A stretch of DNA of 64,000 bases from Neonectria sp. B-13 (GCA_002682825.1 NOKP01000013.1:895351-959350), one strand, 5' to 3'. Positions 11,324-24,080 are shown, counted from the stretch's first letter. Notes: generated by a model from the letters alone, not told the origin. Numbers and translations: made by a program.

Positions 11324-14300
11324 GTCGCCCAGCTCGAAAGCCGTTAGGATAGCCAAGGAAGCTTTCCCGCCGCCCGCGCCATGTTTCCCCGGCCATTCAG
11401 GCCCGATGACATCAGCCATGGCCAGAGGCAGAAAGAAGAATCGTCAAGCGCGGCTCCAGTTTGTGAATGCAATGTACCTGCGGCGGGAGGATGACACATT
11501 CGGGCAGATTGGTGAGGCGGCCCAGTGAGTCGACGAAATGAGTCTGGAACCAAGTTGCGTTGGCAGGAGATCATTTGGCTAGGCTTCCGGTGGCGAAACG
11601 CCCATTGCCTGATGAGTCCGCTTCCCTCCATTAGCCAGTAGCCCTTTGGGCGCACCTTTGCATTCTACTCTGATTAGCGAAGCTTTTGCGTTCAAGGCTG
11701 CCTCATGTCGTAGCCTCGGGAGTCTGACAAAACCGTCATGTACCTGCGTTTCCAACTCCTTCATTAACCCCCACCAACATAGCACCCCTCTGCCTAGGTT
11801 GCCCATGTTCTGTTCCTTGATCCTACGGCTACCCAACGATCCTCCTGTCTTCGTCCTCGTACTCGATGGTACGATCGCTCGTATCAAAATATAGCATTCC
11901 CGGCAGCCCTATGGCGCATGTGTGTGCTTCGTACACACTGTAGAGAGTACGGATAGAAATATGAGGCGCAACTGGGGCTGGCGCTCCCGCATTCCCACGG
12001 AACGCTGCACGTACCCATCCATTGCCCGAGCCCCGCGGTCCTTGTTAGCTTGCATGCTGAACTGGGAGGATCTGCGAGTACGGGATATCGAACAGATGGA
12101 CTCGAAGTACTGGGACAAATGGTGATGAAAGAACAGACGAGCTCGGAACATTCGAGGTATCTGAGCCCATTGTGAGTTTCAGGACCATCCCTTTTCTGGC
12201 TGGGCTCTTTCAATCGCCATGGTTCTGTAAGAGTAGAGTGCGTCTCCCCAGAACTTTGCTGTGTGACGCACGGCCTTGGGACCTGCGTGGTACGACCATG
12301 CATTCCGGTAGTTTCGGAATGCCTTGAACATCCACCACGAAAAGTATGGCTGTCAATCGTTTGCATCTAGATTTACACCTGCCTACTAGAGCGCGCGTCG
12401 TAGATGTCATGGCCTTCATGTTGTGAATTGCCTTTTCGTGAAGGCTGTAAAACAGGCGTCTGCTAAAGGCGTTCCTGAAATTCCGTTGTTACGGAGGACG
12501 GGCGGGACGGGGCAATCAAAGCCGTGAACGTTGGCCTAATTGGGTTGGCCGGGGCGTCTGCATCCACAGGTGGCAGAAATCCTGGACCCTGAAGTTGAGG
12601 CAAGGCGAAGGCAAGGCGGGTCGGTCCCTTTTGACGAAATTCCATGTGAATCATGGGCGGAGCTGCTGGGCGCGAGGGAAGTTGCCTGGCCGTTAACCCA
12701 ATTACATTTACCCCCTTTTCGTGAAGCGACCGGTCAATTGTAAGTTATTGCCTGGGGACGCCTCATCATCGTCGTTCAGGGACGAAAGACAGCCTCGTGG
12801 ACGGCCAGCAACCAGACGCCAAAAAACATGGACGGTCGCGTGCAGAGGCGCCGCCCGCCAGTACGTACGAGGCCCCGGCTTGACCAGTGGTCAGTGGCCC
12901 AGCCCGCTGGACGAATGCACGCATCCGCATCCTGATGCTCATCCTGCAAGATGCCAACCTACATGGTACCTGCTGTACTATGTACTGTACGGTGCTGTGC
13001 CTTAGCCGGGGCAGACCCGCCATGTGTGTCTCGATGTCTCTCTTGGACGGTGTTCGTGTCGGCCAAGCCCGTCCAACTGCGCAGCTGGGCGGGTCTCCTG
13101 GGTGCACTTGGGGCAGGACGAGGCGATGCATCATTGCTTCTGCTCTCTGATACTGTGCTGTGCCATCGGCAAATGCATGTCTCCGCTGATGTTTGCCGAC
13201 GCAGCGCTGGAGCATGCCCCGGATTGGACCCAACCTCGACACTCACCCTGATCAACTGCGGAGTGACTGGGGACTCGAAAAGCGGTGGTTCGGGAGCGGT
13301 CTGCTTAACGTCAGATGGACTACTACAAAGCACGAGGTACTCACCAGAGAGCCATGGCATCATTTGGCGGGAGTTGTTACTGGAGTGTCTTGGGCTGGGA
13401 TGGGATGGGCGGGCCCCAGCCACAGACCAGCGGCCTCGGGACCGCCAGGGCAACACCCCTACGCCAGTTTAGGCTTGAGCGTGAGCCGTGAGGGTAACTG
13501 ACGTGGGATGGGAGTGGGATGGCGGAGAATGGCAGGAGTATTCGTACGGCCCAGTCCGTCCATCCAGCAGTGCACTGTACTATGTATTCGTACACCACCA
13601 CAACTTGGACGGGACAGCTGACCAGGGGGGCCCGCCAAGCCCATCCAGATTTGGCCTTGATACACGCCCCCCCCAGAACGAGAAACTCCCAGGCAAGGTA
13701 GGGTACTCGTTAGCAACGGACGTATCCGTAGATGTACGAATATTGTAATTATCCTTCACTGGAAGACGGAGGAGGAGGGGCGGCCTCGGCCAATTCAGGG
13801 CTGCCGCCACGGGCTCGTTTCTCTCCCTTTCAGCGCCTGGCTACGACTCAAACCGGCGGTCATTTATAGCACTTGGGAGAGAGTGCCAATCTCCAAGGAT
13901 GGGGGCTTTCCAGGCGGGACTCTCTATCCCGGTTGTGCATCATCAATTCGGTTGTCTCCTCCGAGAAAAAGTCGCGGAGATGCCGCATCTCCGTTGCAGC
14001 CCGTACTATTCGTACAGCAGACGTCCTGCCCTCCTCCATGGGAGAGGGGGACTGCCACTGCCGAGCCGACCGACCGGACGTTCAGTGAGCCCGGGTGAGT
14101 TGACGAGAGGTCGGGTCGTGTGTCCGTCCGTCCCTCGGCGTCTTGCATCGCTGGCGTGACGTGGGGTCCAAGGTTTGGATTGTTTGGCTTCCTCGTTCAC
14201 CACCATTTTACTGCGCGATCCCCCCCATCAACCCATCCACAATCCCCCCCCCCATCCTATCCGCCCCATGTGCATGTCTGTCGCGACAAGGGTCAATGGC

Positions 14301-14870
14301 CTCCCGCGGCCAGGGCCCAACTGTCCCGGCGAAGACAACCTAGCCGGGACTTCAGGACCCCCGGAACGTCGTCGTTTGGCTCTGCCGCTGTCGTTGTTCC
14401 AATTGCTGCTCGCTGGCTTCCATCCTTTGTCCCACGCCACGCAGCGGGAGGTTCTATTCGTCGGTTTCATTTGTGCCACGGGGCTGTCAGGCGTGTCCAG
14501 ATCAGGATTGGTGCGAGTGCCGCTGTGCCTGCTGGTCGCGCCTCGTCGGCAAGCCATGCCTTGGCTGCCCTCAGAGAGCGGATATGCAAGCATGAACGCC
14601 GGGCATTTATGCATTTCGGGTTTTCGACAGCGCTGGCTCGACAGACGATGGATGGGAGGAGGTTCCATGGTTCCGAAACGGGGCGGGGCTGCTCTGGGGC
14701 AAAGACGTTGTTTTCCCCACGTTGAAACGTACTTGGACTACGAAGAACGCCGAATGCTTCGTACAGGTCATGAATCCATGATCCAGATGCCTTGAAAGTG
14801 TTGGGAAGGACGCCCACTGAAATCAAGCCTTATCCTGCTTTCATAAACCTTAACTTATGGCGTTACCTAA

Positions 14871-16352
14871 CTACTTGGCTACATACAGCCGATGGGAACC
14901 GTTGCCCGAATTCCCATAAGACAGGTTCTTGTTCTTCCAAAACGGTACCATCCTCGTCGTCAGAGCCCTGTAGCTTTGGGACCCGTAGAGAATGACAGGC
15001 GCCCACCTCCAAACGCTTTGCGAATCGTCAGCATTCCTCATATTCTTGCCCCATTCGATCCACAGCTCTTGCATCAGAATTGCACGTTGCAGTGTGCGAC
15101 GTCCTGGATAGAAGCGGCCGTCACTGAATAGCGGCCACGCGCGTTGGGAGTAAAGCCGCGTAAGGTGAAGACCGAACCAACACGCACAGTACGCCGGACC
15201 ATGAAGCACGCCGAGGCAGGCAATGTCGGACAGCGGCTTGCAACGCCTAATTTCTTCACTGAGAAGGCTAATGAGCATGCGCAGGTCCGCCAGACTCGAA
15301 GTGAGCGTGCTGGTAAGGAGATCAAGCCCAGCGCTAGCCATGAGCATCATGAGGTCCTCTCTCCAACCAAGCCCCCGTGGGAGCTTGGCCCAATCCACCA
15401 ACGCAGGCGCATGCTCAAACTCGGGGATCGTCGATCTTAAGGCTGGAAGTGTGGCCCCCAGATCCTCCGCTGCTATTGCACCGTACATGGCGAGAACGTA
15501 GTCCCGCACACACGCCAACAGATGTATTTCACATGGGGGCGCGATTCTGCCTTCGTATTTTGCTAAGAGCCTCCAATCCCAGTGCCACAAGCAATCGTAT
15601 ACCGTGCCCTCGTAAAGAGGGTCAGAACTACTACCTTGATGGGGGGCTTGGACAGGCTGAGCATGACGATATCTGCCGTCATTCCAATGTACCGTGCGCA
15701 CGCCCAACTCTTGATCTGGGCGGCGCACGAAACTGTAGACCTTGCAGAGGAGTTCATACCTTAAAAATGCCTGGAAAATTGAACGACGTTCGTCTTCATA
15801 CAAAGAGTCAATGCTGAGTTTCTTCACGACCTTTGCTGTCGCGAGCTTTCTCTGTGGTATACTGAAAACAAAGTCGCGGTGCGCCCAGCCTGGGAGCTGA
15901 CGGTAAGCCCGAGGGAGGTGGCAACTCGTAGCCTTGGAGAGATAATCCTCAATGTAAAGTTTCAATCGGCGGACCAGGACCTCCAGGGAGAGGATAGTGG
16001 GGATACTAGCGAGCTTGAAGGGATCGGAAAGCTTTCTTGCGGCCCAGGCGCTCAGATGAGCGTCGATCAACGCAGCTCGGTCCTGCTTGTCAACTGTGTG
16101 ACTGTCCGCCGTCGGGAACAGAACAACAGCCATGGCGTCTTGGACAAGGCCGCCTGCAAGGTCCCGGCACAGGTAGCTCGGGATGATCGACCCCTGGGAT
16201 GCACATCGCTGACGAAAGAGTGCAGGAGATGCATGACTAAGCGTAACGGTCTGTTCAAGAGTGCCCTGGTGGAGGAGAATCTCGATGCGGAGCTCTGGAG
16301 GAAGGTCATCGAATGGATCCATAGCGAGCGCAGTTCGTGTATCGTGTCCCAT
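14871..16352 (-). CDS. F-box-like domain protein, function unknown
   Basis: This is a single-exon gene of 493 aa. Near the N-terminus (from the second Met, residue 11) it reads DPFDDLPPELRIEILLHQ followed by a helix, the pattern of fungal F-box or F-box-like proteins, which usually recruit substrates to SCF ubiquitin ligases. The remaining 430 residues are helical and rich in Trp, Leu and Cys; I recognise no repeat or second domain. Residue 11 may be the true start because the F-box begins right after it. The gene stands alone between two large gene-free regions. Large, fast-changing families of such orphans are typical of Sordariomycetes. The F-box call rests on pattern only. Confidence 0.72.
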   Translation of the reverse strand: MGHDTRTALAMDPFDDLPPELRIEILLHQGTLEQTVTLSHASPALFRQRCASQGSIIPSYLCRDLAGGLVQDAMAVVLFPTADSHTVDKQDRAALIDAHLSAWAARKLSDPFKLASIPTILSLEVLVRRLKLYIEDYLSKATSCHLPRAYRQLPGWAHRDFVFSIPQRKLATAKVVKKLSIDSLYEDERRSIFQAFLRYELLCKVYSFVRRPDQELGVRTVHWNDGRYRHAQPVQAPHQGSSSDPLYEGTVYDCLWHWDWRLLAKYEGRIAPPCEIHLLACVRDYVLAMYGAIAAEDLGATLPALRSTIPEFEHAPALVDWAKLPRGLGWREDLMMLMASAGLDLLTSTLTSSLADLRMLISLLSEEIRRCKPLSDIACLGVLHGPAYCACWFGLHLTRLYSQRAWPLFSDGRFYPGRRTLQRAILMQELWIEWGKNMRNADDSQSVWRWAPVILYGSQSYRALTTRMVPFWKNKNLSYGNSGNGSHRLYVAK

Positions 16353-19300
16353 AATAAGCGAGCTGTTGCAATCAACTGGCTCTGATGGTTCATTCGTCTA
16401 CCGATGGCTGCCAGTTCGAGGGACTTGGTGTTAGGCGAGATTCTGGGAGGGATGCAGCAGATAAATACACAGGTATATCACGATGTGAGGCCTCAAAGAC
16501 TGAAGACTCGGTTATACAACCTTAAAACAAACTTTGTATCTTACAGGGGATTTGGAGAGCCAGCTTCGGTTTGCTTGTCCGGTAGTGAAGTGCGTTTATT
16601 GTGGAAAGTAAATTGTCCATGAAACGCGTTCGGCATGGTGGAGATGGACCGGTGGTGAGCGGCCTTAGCTCCAAGTAACACACATGGAGCTTTAGTATAC
16701 AGAATAATACCATCTCGCATAACTCTGGTTTGCTCTTTATGCATAGCTTCAAGCCCGCCAGGTCAAGTCGCCTCTTCCAGCAGCTGAAGCACAGAGCACA
16801 CCTTAGCCTGTGCTCCCGCGGAACAGCAGCAGTGCCCGGTTTAGGGTGTTGGGAGTGGATGAAGACTCTGGACAGAAATGGGTGAGCCACCGAGCGAGGG
16901 AACTCTCCAATCAAACCGAGCCATCGGGAGAACCGCCGTCACGGTGGTCGCATGGTGAGCCATCCTGATCTGACAATGACCGTGCTGTCGACGATTCTGC
17001 TAATACATGTCAACGCATGGCGCAGAACCCCGGGCATGTGTCGGCACGCCCTCTGATGTGTCGCACAAGAGGACCCTTTGTTAGGGGGTTCTGTAACAGA
17101 CAGTTGGCGGGCAATGGCCCAGCGCTTATTGTGATGCCTCCCTTGTCCCGTCTGACTGCCTGCACATTGCCTTATGAGGACGGGAGTGACCTGATGAGGA
17201 CGAGTCCCCTTTGGACTCGGGACGTGGGATGTGGGATGTGGAGAAGAGGCGTCCATCCGCCCAGGTTCCAACTTCCCTGCGATTTTCCGTCGGCACGCGC
17301 TGGCCGTCAAGCTCCTCCTCATCACTCGACCGCCATGTGGCATTGTACTGTCCGTGGTCGCTGGTAGGCCATGTTCCTGTTCCTGTTCCTGAGCCTCACC
17401 TAGGGCTTTTCCTTGGCCTCAGCTCTCAGCCCCGGCACACCCTGCGTCTTGGCTCTGCTTCCCTAGATTGGCAAGACACCCAGCGATGATGAATAGATTG
17501 GAGATGGACTCTGCTTAAAAATACAGTTCCCAACTCCCCATCGCCCAAGTGTCGGGTCGTCCTGGAAATAGCGTCAGTTGCTCCACAGTGGGAAGGGCAG
17601 AATGGGTCCGTTGCCGGCCGACTGGAAGCGGCGCCGGGGGTGCTAGAGTCTGGATGCTAGGTGCTGGGGTGTCGGGACACGCTATTCAATTGCAGGCATA
17701 ACAAACCTCGCTTTCCGGTGTAGCGTCGTCGTCAGGTTCATTACCACGTACGAAGCACGCAGTCCAGACGAAAGGGTTTGTCCAAGGGCGGCGAAAGAGA
17801 GGGCGCAAGAGAGGGTTGAGGGATGGGGATGAGGGACGAGGCTTTTGCCAGCAGCATCGTCTCGTCTCAAACTGTCTCATCTTACCGGTGTAGTCCTAGC
17901 TCGGGCGCCTATCATTTTGTCCTTTGTCGCCCAGCTGAAGCAGCGAAATCAAGAAAAAGTAAGGATGGCAACGCATCCCGTCGGGCGGAGAGAAAGCTCT
18001 TGGTTGTTGACTTGTTGTTTTGCGAATGCAGTACCCAACCCACCGACCAGGGGCCTAGCTTGAACAATGGAGATGGACAACGACATGCTTCCCATCCACG
18101 GCAACTGTGGTCCCCAGAGCCAGACCACGTTCCGGGGGACAGATCCGTTGGCGACTCCATTCTGTGCCCTTCTTGTCTCGCCGAAGGCAGATGCTCATGG
18201 GCCATGCCGTCCATGGATAATGCTGTTATGGAGGAGGTATTGGGGAATGGGTCCGGCCGCCGTCGCTAGGTCGCTAAATATGGAGGTAGCTCAACCTGCC
18301 CGCTGGATCCAGCCCGTCATATCGTTTCGGTCCCCTGGGCTCTTAACTGGCGTCCAATTATGGCCGAGGACGGTGACAGGAACAAGGGGTAATTACAGAA
18401 GCCAGGGTGAAGGCTTGTAACAAACGAAAAAACTTCACATTGCTCTTCGAGCAAGTCCACTCGCTGTCCTTGTTGCTTTGTCGTCCAACAAGTTGACGAA
18501 CACTATCTCTCTAGTGACCAAAGACGAGGGCGTGGACAAAGGCTGCAACCGACCAAGAAGAGGCCGGTGAACGGCACGGGAGGAACCCTTTGGTGGTGCT
18601 ATTCAACTAGCACAACGCCTTGCATGCATGCACCACAGCTGTGTCATCGTGGGGCCTTCCCAGGTACGTACCCATAAGTACCTGCAGAGCGAGTCACAGG
18701 TAGCCGTTCCGTATCGTCCACACTCGCCAAGCCGCTGAGATGCCCCCCATAGCCCGCTATAACCCCTGTCGCGGCTCCATCCGGATACTTGAGGGAGACC
18801 TTGGTGAGGACCTCCCTTCCAGACTCCCGCACACGCACCACCACGCTCCACGCGCACCACAGATGCCACGGACCCCGGTGCGTGCTAGCGCAGTTGAGGG
18901 GTACGCCTACGGGTACAAGACCAGCCGAGATCCTAGTGCCCTGTGAGGGCGGTGCAGTGGTCCGCTGTGGGCAGTGCTGCTGGCCGCCCGGGAGCCCTAC
19001 GGAGGGCCCGAGACCGCCCTGCGCGAGCGCTGTAGACGCTGTAGGCTTCGCCCGGTTTTTGCTGAGGCAAAGGTACCAGTGCAGGTATCGCCACCCCCGG
19101 ATGACCACCCGCGGTGTACCGTCCTCCGTACCTCAAGCCTTCCCAGGCTTGGCCGTCCGGGGCGGGTGTGTCCCTCTGCTGGCGCTAGTGTTGGCAACTG
19201 GTGTGTTTGGTTGTGCTGGTACTCGTTCTGGTGTGGTGCTGCGCAGCGCAGCGCATGCGCTGTACCAAGCCCGTACTGTACCTTACTGTGCTGTGCTCTG

Positions 19301-19915
19301 TGTTGTGCTGGGTCTTTAGGCCGCCCCCCCGGCCTGCTTCCTTGTTTGGCAGTGCGGTGGCTACTGGTACTCCCAATCCCACTCCCACCCGTACCTTCCT
19401 TTTGTACACCCTCCTCTTCTCTCGCCGCTGCCGCACCCGTTCCCCCAGTGTCTCCGCTCTCCAACTTTCCTTCTCCTTCTCCTCCCGTCCTCCAAGAGAG
19501 CTGTCTCTCTCAAAGGTGCCGTTTGTGGTTCTTCGTTGTTGTGTGCTTCATTGTTCCGGGAATCACCATCATCGATCTCTCTTCTTTTGTCCTCCTTTAT
19601 TGGACGGGCTTCGTTTGCCTTGGCTGCTCCCGATTCAGCCACCCAGCCATCAAAACAGCGGCCTCACTTTCCGCTCACCTTGGATGACAATGTGACAACG
19701 CCCTCACTCCTCGACCGCCTATAAAAATCTCCCTCCGCCGACGTCTTGACTCAGTTTCGAGATTCGTCCTCTTGCCGACACGCAGAAACCTCACAACCTG
19801 CTGGACCGTCCGACACTGCTTCTGGCATTGTCCTGTACTTTACTGATCGACACCCGCTCCATACCCGCGTCATTTCCCTCCCCACGGCCTACCTAGGCTC
19901 GTGTCAACCTCCAGC
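16353..19915. other. Intergenic region upstream of ELL, no supported gene
   Basis: No frame here looks coding; those at 17823-18269 and 18644-19687 overlap on both strands and have biased, low-complexity content. The part from about 19380 to 19915 is pyrimidine-rich, as is common for fungal promoters and leaders, and contains a TATA-like box before the ELL gene. Confidence 0.45.
19720..19727 (+). promoter_or_regulatory. TATA-like box upstream of ELL
   Basis: The sequence TATAAAAA lies about 195 bp before the ELL start codon in a pyrimidine-rich region. Its role is inferred from position and sequence only. Confidence 0.35.
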
Positions 19916-22112
19916 ATGAACTCGCTCAAAGTTCCCGAAAGCGGGTGGCAGCTGGAGGGAAGGCCTGGCCAGGCCTCCAACCTGCCGCCGCAGGCCTTCG
20001 CTCTGACGCTCAGTGACAATGTCATAGAGGACATGATCAAGTTCGTCCAGAATGGCGCCCCCAATGGCGAAGGTATCCAGCTCGCGCTTGGTGCCAACCC
20101 AGTAAGTCTGACCCTTCCAATCCTATCGGACCCTTCCCATCGCCTCTTCAAGGGCTTGCGCCTGCAGCTCTCAGCCTGGAGTGTGGCATTCACCGCATCA
20201 CACTGGCTTCTTGCTCGAACAACTGCTAATCATCTTGCGTCGCTCTAGACCTTCATTTACGGCTCCAAGTCGCACGTCATTACTCCTCCCGCCGACTCGT
20301 ATCCCTACGACCTCTACCTCGCCAGACCTTTCGAATCGACCAAAATAGCCAACAAGCTCCCACATGCCGGGTCACTCTTCGAGAAGCCCAAGAACAATGC
20401 CGCAGCCAAGGTCTCTGCCAGCAAGGCAGATAGGGATGCGGACGTCAAGCCCAAGACCGTCAAGACAAGCAAGAGCAGCACGTCTTCTGCACTCGACTCG
20501 GACCGAGAGGTTCTTCAGATTGAGATGGCTGCCATCACAGCCGGGCGGGAGAAGTCGGTCTCACTTGCATCTCACATTGGTATCACTGTACTGACAATTG
20601 GTGTTAAGGGCTCGCGTTGTGGGCAAACTACCGACGAAAAGAGGTGCTACGAAGGCCAAGGCCAAGCTGCTGCCTGGTTACAGCTCGACTCCACGATCGA
20701 TTCCCGCGTCCCCGGGCCACGTCTCGCTCGGTTCGCCGACCTCGACACCCACTCTCTCCGCCTCGCAACAGCACTTTGAACGAGTGAAGGAGCAAAGAGT
20801 CATCCTAGTGCACGAGCTTGCTGCGCAGGATCGTCCTCTCGACTACCTCTCCATGAAGTGGACTGGCAAGGAGGAAGATCTGAGACCTACACTGGAGAAG
20901 GTTGCGGACAACCTCGCGGATACCAAGCAGTGGGCAATGAAGAAGACTTATTGGAAGGAGCTTGACGTTTGGAATTACGAATATGATACCCAGGAACTGC
21001 GACAGAAGGCGATTGATAACGCGGTCCGACAATACGACAAGCAGAGACTGTCGTCGAATGAACCAGAGTGGCAGAAGTTGCTGCCAAAGGACGAGCGAGG
21101 GAAGGGCAAGTGTTTGAGTCGCCTGCAGGCCAACCTGGCAAAGGGTCCTTCCCAGCCCACACCCAAGATCAAGGTCCAGAAGGCGGACGGCAGCCCAGCG
21201 TCGTCCCGAGACACCGAGTCTTTGGACGGCGATCGGCCAAAGTCCGGAGGGGAGAGCATGTCGAGGTCTGCCTCAAACCCTCTTCCTGCCAAGACCAAGA
21301 AGGTCAGCGGGCAGGAAGCCCAGGTCAAGCGACTATTCAGCAACAACAAGTCGAAGGCGGCCGCTGTTACTAAAACATCGCCCACCAAGGGACGGCTGGC
21401 AGCGACCAAGGCCACTGGAGGCCGAGTCCTCTCCAGCGAGTATATATTGAACTCAGACTCGTCGGGCGATGACGCTCCCGCTGCTGTCAAGCCGAAGCCG
21501 AACCCGAAGCCTGTTGCCGCTACGAAGACGAAGGAGACAGTGATTGCGAGGCCTCGCCCGGTGCCAAGGGAGCCCGTTAAGCAACAGACAACAAAGCGAC
21601 CTCGCGAGGACGACGACTCGAGCTCGAGCTCCGGAACGCCTCTGTCGAAGCGCATCAAGCCCAAGCAGCCACTGCCAGCCCAGCGACTAAAGCACCGCCC
21701 CTCAGACGCCAGCCAAAACTCGCGCAGCAATGGTACGGCCTCTTCATCGCTCAAGAGCAAGAACACTTCGCCAACGAAGTCATCACCCCTAGCCTCTTCT
21801 CCGCCCACCAACGCGTCGGACCTCGAGAACGAGGGACCTTTGGCCCCACCGGTGACGAAGAAGCGCAAGGTGCAGTCGGACGTCAAGGCACCACCACCAA
21901 AACGGGCAGCAGTCGCGAGGATTTCAGATGAACTGGTGCAAAAGGCACAGAAGTTCAAGACGGTGTACGAAAAGTACGAGATGTTGCATTATGAGGTTTC
22001 GGCATTGAACAACCCGCCGAAAGACAGGCTTGGTCAGCTTAAGGATATGAGGGATCGACTGAAGTTGATGAAGATGGAGATTTATCAAGAGTGTCCACCA
22101 AACAGAGCCTGA
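19916..22112 (+). CDS. ELL1: ELL-family RNA polymerase II elongation factor
   Basis: ELL proteins suppress transient pausing of RNA polymerase II in the nucleus. Proposed exons are 19916-20101, 20249-20553 and 20609-22112, giving 664 aa. The N-terminal ELL domain covers about residues 1-280 (GWQLEGRPGQASNLPPQAF, FIYGSKSHVITPP, then HELAAQDRPLDYLSMKW). The middle is disordered and rich in Lys, Pro and Ser. The last 50 residues (KTVYEKYEMLHYEVSALN...KLMKMEIYQECP) match the C-terminal Occludin/ELL helical domain. Intron 1 (GTAAGT...CTCTAG) is clear. Intron 2 is less certain: a frame change is required near 20554-20608, and only a 55-nt intron with a weak GTCGGT donor gives the right phase. A sequencing frameshift is the alternative. 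Confidence 0.85.
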
Positions 22113-23219
22113 ACGACGGTGGTAATGTTGATGGAGGGGCGGCTAATCGGGGAAAGGAGAAAGGGCCCAAGGGCACACAGCATCATGAACCTTGCTTTGA
22201 TTTGCATTTACATCTGGGGAAACGGAATTTGCATGTTACAGGATGAGAGCTTCTACGGATGGTCACCAGAGCTCATTTGATTTGATTTGGTTGCTTTTGA
22301 TACCACACTACCGGCCACACGGCTAGGATAGGCAGGCAAGGCCAGGAAATACAGCAATTGTTGAATGAATAAAACCCGGAACTTATAATATGAGTGAAAC
22401 AAACAGGCGTGATGGACCCTTTGTGCTGGAACAAGAGCTGACGATGAGGTGAAACGCATGTGATGGAACCAGGCACCCCAGGCTATCAGGGTGAGCGTAG
22501 ATTGCTGGGTTCAGGACCCACTCGCCGCAAGATGATGTGACGCCAAGCTCGGCATTGGCTCCGATGCATCTTTAGGGTAGGAAACGTGGCGATGTGCTGC
22601 AGGTTGCAAGATGCAAATGTAGCGGGATTTGCGACCGGAAGTAGTAATTGATTTGTTGACGCGTGTGATTGAAGGGTTTCTGATGTTTGTTTCGTTTGAT
22701 GGGAATGCTTGTTGTAGGAAAACCTGAATGTCGAGGGCATGTTTGGGTTTGTTTTATCCTGGCTCTATGTTCAAACACTTCCCAGGGATGCTAGTTAAAG
22801 AGGATAGCTGTTTTGAATGGGCTGCCAAGTCGCTGGGTACCAATGGATCTGCGGACGATTTACCACCATTCCAATACTCGACATTGACAACTAAGCAATG
22901 ACAATCCACAAAGAAGTGGTGAGTCAATATCTGAGTCTTTTACCAATGCATCCCGTCAGAAGTGCTGAGATGTGGAGCACTCGGTAACAAAGCAAAACCG
23001 GGTGATGAGCCCTTTGTTGGGTTTTCTGACCAGAAAAAACATAGAAACGTTTTTAGAGGGGGGGGATTGCTCTAGCATATGAAATAGGAAGCGTAGCAAG
23101 TTTAACAAAAGGCGATTTGGATAAATACGAGGATCATGAAGGGATGAGTTGAATTCCGGTCCTGCAACCCCTGTCAACGTGCTTTACTTTCGCCAGCAAA
23201 ACCAAGCACTTCTGACTGA

Positions 23220-23583
23220 TCACCAAGCTCGCCGCGATCTTTCGACACGGATGGGAATTTAGACAACTACAACAACTACTACAACTACAACCACGGAACC
23301 TACGATCAAGAGATCGAAACGTGACTCGGGCCAAGTGTCCGGCTGCTGCTACGCATCGCGATAAAGCAGTTGCGCGACCGGCTGGGCGATGCCATGGACT
23401 TCTTCAACGCGCAGCTATCGGAGTGAGTTACAGCGGCAGCACCGACACTCGACCGGCTGCAGGTGCGGCAGCTGGAGGCGGCGCACGAAGCAGCAGGGCC
23501 GCCGGGGAGAGACGCGGCGACGCAGACGCGGTTCGAACACACGGTGCAGAGGCTGCGACTGCCGAGCGGCGGCGAGTGGTGCG
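23220..23583 (+). pseudogene. Probable relic of a GC-rich gene, family unknown
   Basis: One plus-strand frame reads like protein, including IKQLRDRLGDAMDFFNAQLS and, further on, LDRLQVRQLEAAHEAAG and TQTRFEHTVQRLRLPSGGEW. It is broken by in-frame TGA codons at 23322-23324, just after 23420, and near 23586. Each would be CGA (Arg) with a single C-to-T change. The segments have the amphipathic, Arg/Leu/Glu-rich look of coding sequence. I cannot name the family. A short gene with introns is possible, but splicing at the GTGAGT at 23423 does not keep this frame. Confidence 0.4.
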
Positions 23584-23714
23584 CCTGACGAGGAGGGCGG
23601 CGGAGGACTGGCAGAGCTGTCGGTTTCTGGGGTTCGCTGTCATGTGTTTTGCGGGTGGGACGAGCTGTGATAAGCAGGTTTTTGCTGGGAGTGAGTGAGA
23701 GTGATTAAGTGAGA

Positions 23715-23744
23715 TGAGGGGGTGAGAGGGTGAGAGGGTGAGAT
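23715..23744. repeat. GGTGAGAG tandem repeat
   Basis: An 8-bp unit close to GGTGAGAG is repeated about three times. Confidence 0.7.
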
Positions 23745-23956
23745 ATTTTTGACATCACGAGGAGCCTGAGGTTTGACGCATCACGTCACGATGGCTCATG
23801 ACGATGTTGACAGGGTAAATCACAGAGGTAAATTTACCTTCCGCCCTGGGGCGTGGGAGACCGGATTAAGGCTAGCCAATCGGGAGGACAGTGGGGGGTT
23901 GTACCCGGGCTGGTTCCTTACCGGCCACGTGGGAGACGCGGCGATCCCCGGGCCAG

Positions 23957-24003
23957 CCTGTGCCTGCCTGCACCTGCCTGTGCCTGCCTCATCTGTGCCT
24001 GTG
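23957..24003. repeat. CCTGTGCCTG-type repeat
   Basis: Imperfect copies of CCTGTGCCTG and CCTGCACCTG follow one another in intergenic DNA. Confidence 0.6.
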
Positions 24004-24053
24004 GCGGTGCGGGACCTGTCACTGATCTAACCTGTGGCTGGACAAAACGGAGG

Positions 24054-24080
24054 CTCCCCTGACTCCCCTGACTCCCCCTG
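24054..24080. repeat. 9-bp tandem repeat CTCCCCTGA
   Basis: Three near-perfect copies of CTCCCCTGA lie about 550 bp before the methyltransferase start codon. Confidence 0.7.

Larger units (their letters stand above)
8067..14870. other. Gene-free stretch of about 6.8 kb
   Basis: I found no coding region that I can support. Open frames such as 9577-10155, 10974-11528, 12766-13242 and 14120-14725 are compositionally random, overlap frames on the other strand and show no domain. The stretch holds CAG-rich and GT microsatellites, long C runs near 14221-14250 and GC-rich unique DNA. The first 100 bases are probably the LC8 3' untranslated region. Confidence 0.45.

Noticed and set aside
10974..11528. 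Plus-strand frame of 184 codons
   Set aside because: It runs through the GT microsatellite and has no recognisable domain; several frames are open here.
20975..21958. Minus-strand open frame of 327 codons
   Set aside because: It is antisense to the disordered middle of ELL and has no domain; GC-rich wobble positions keep it open.
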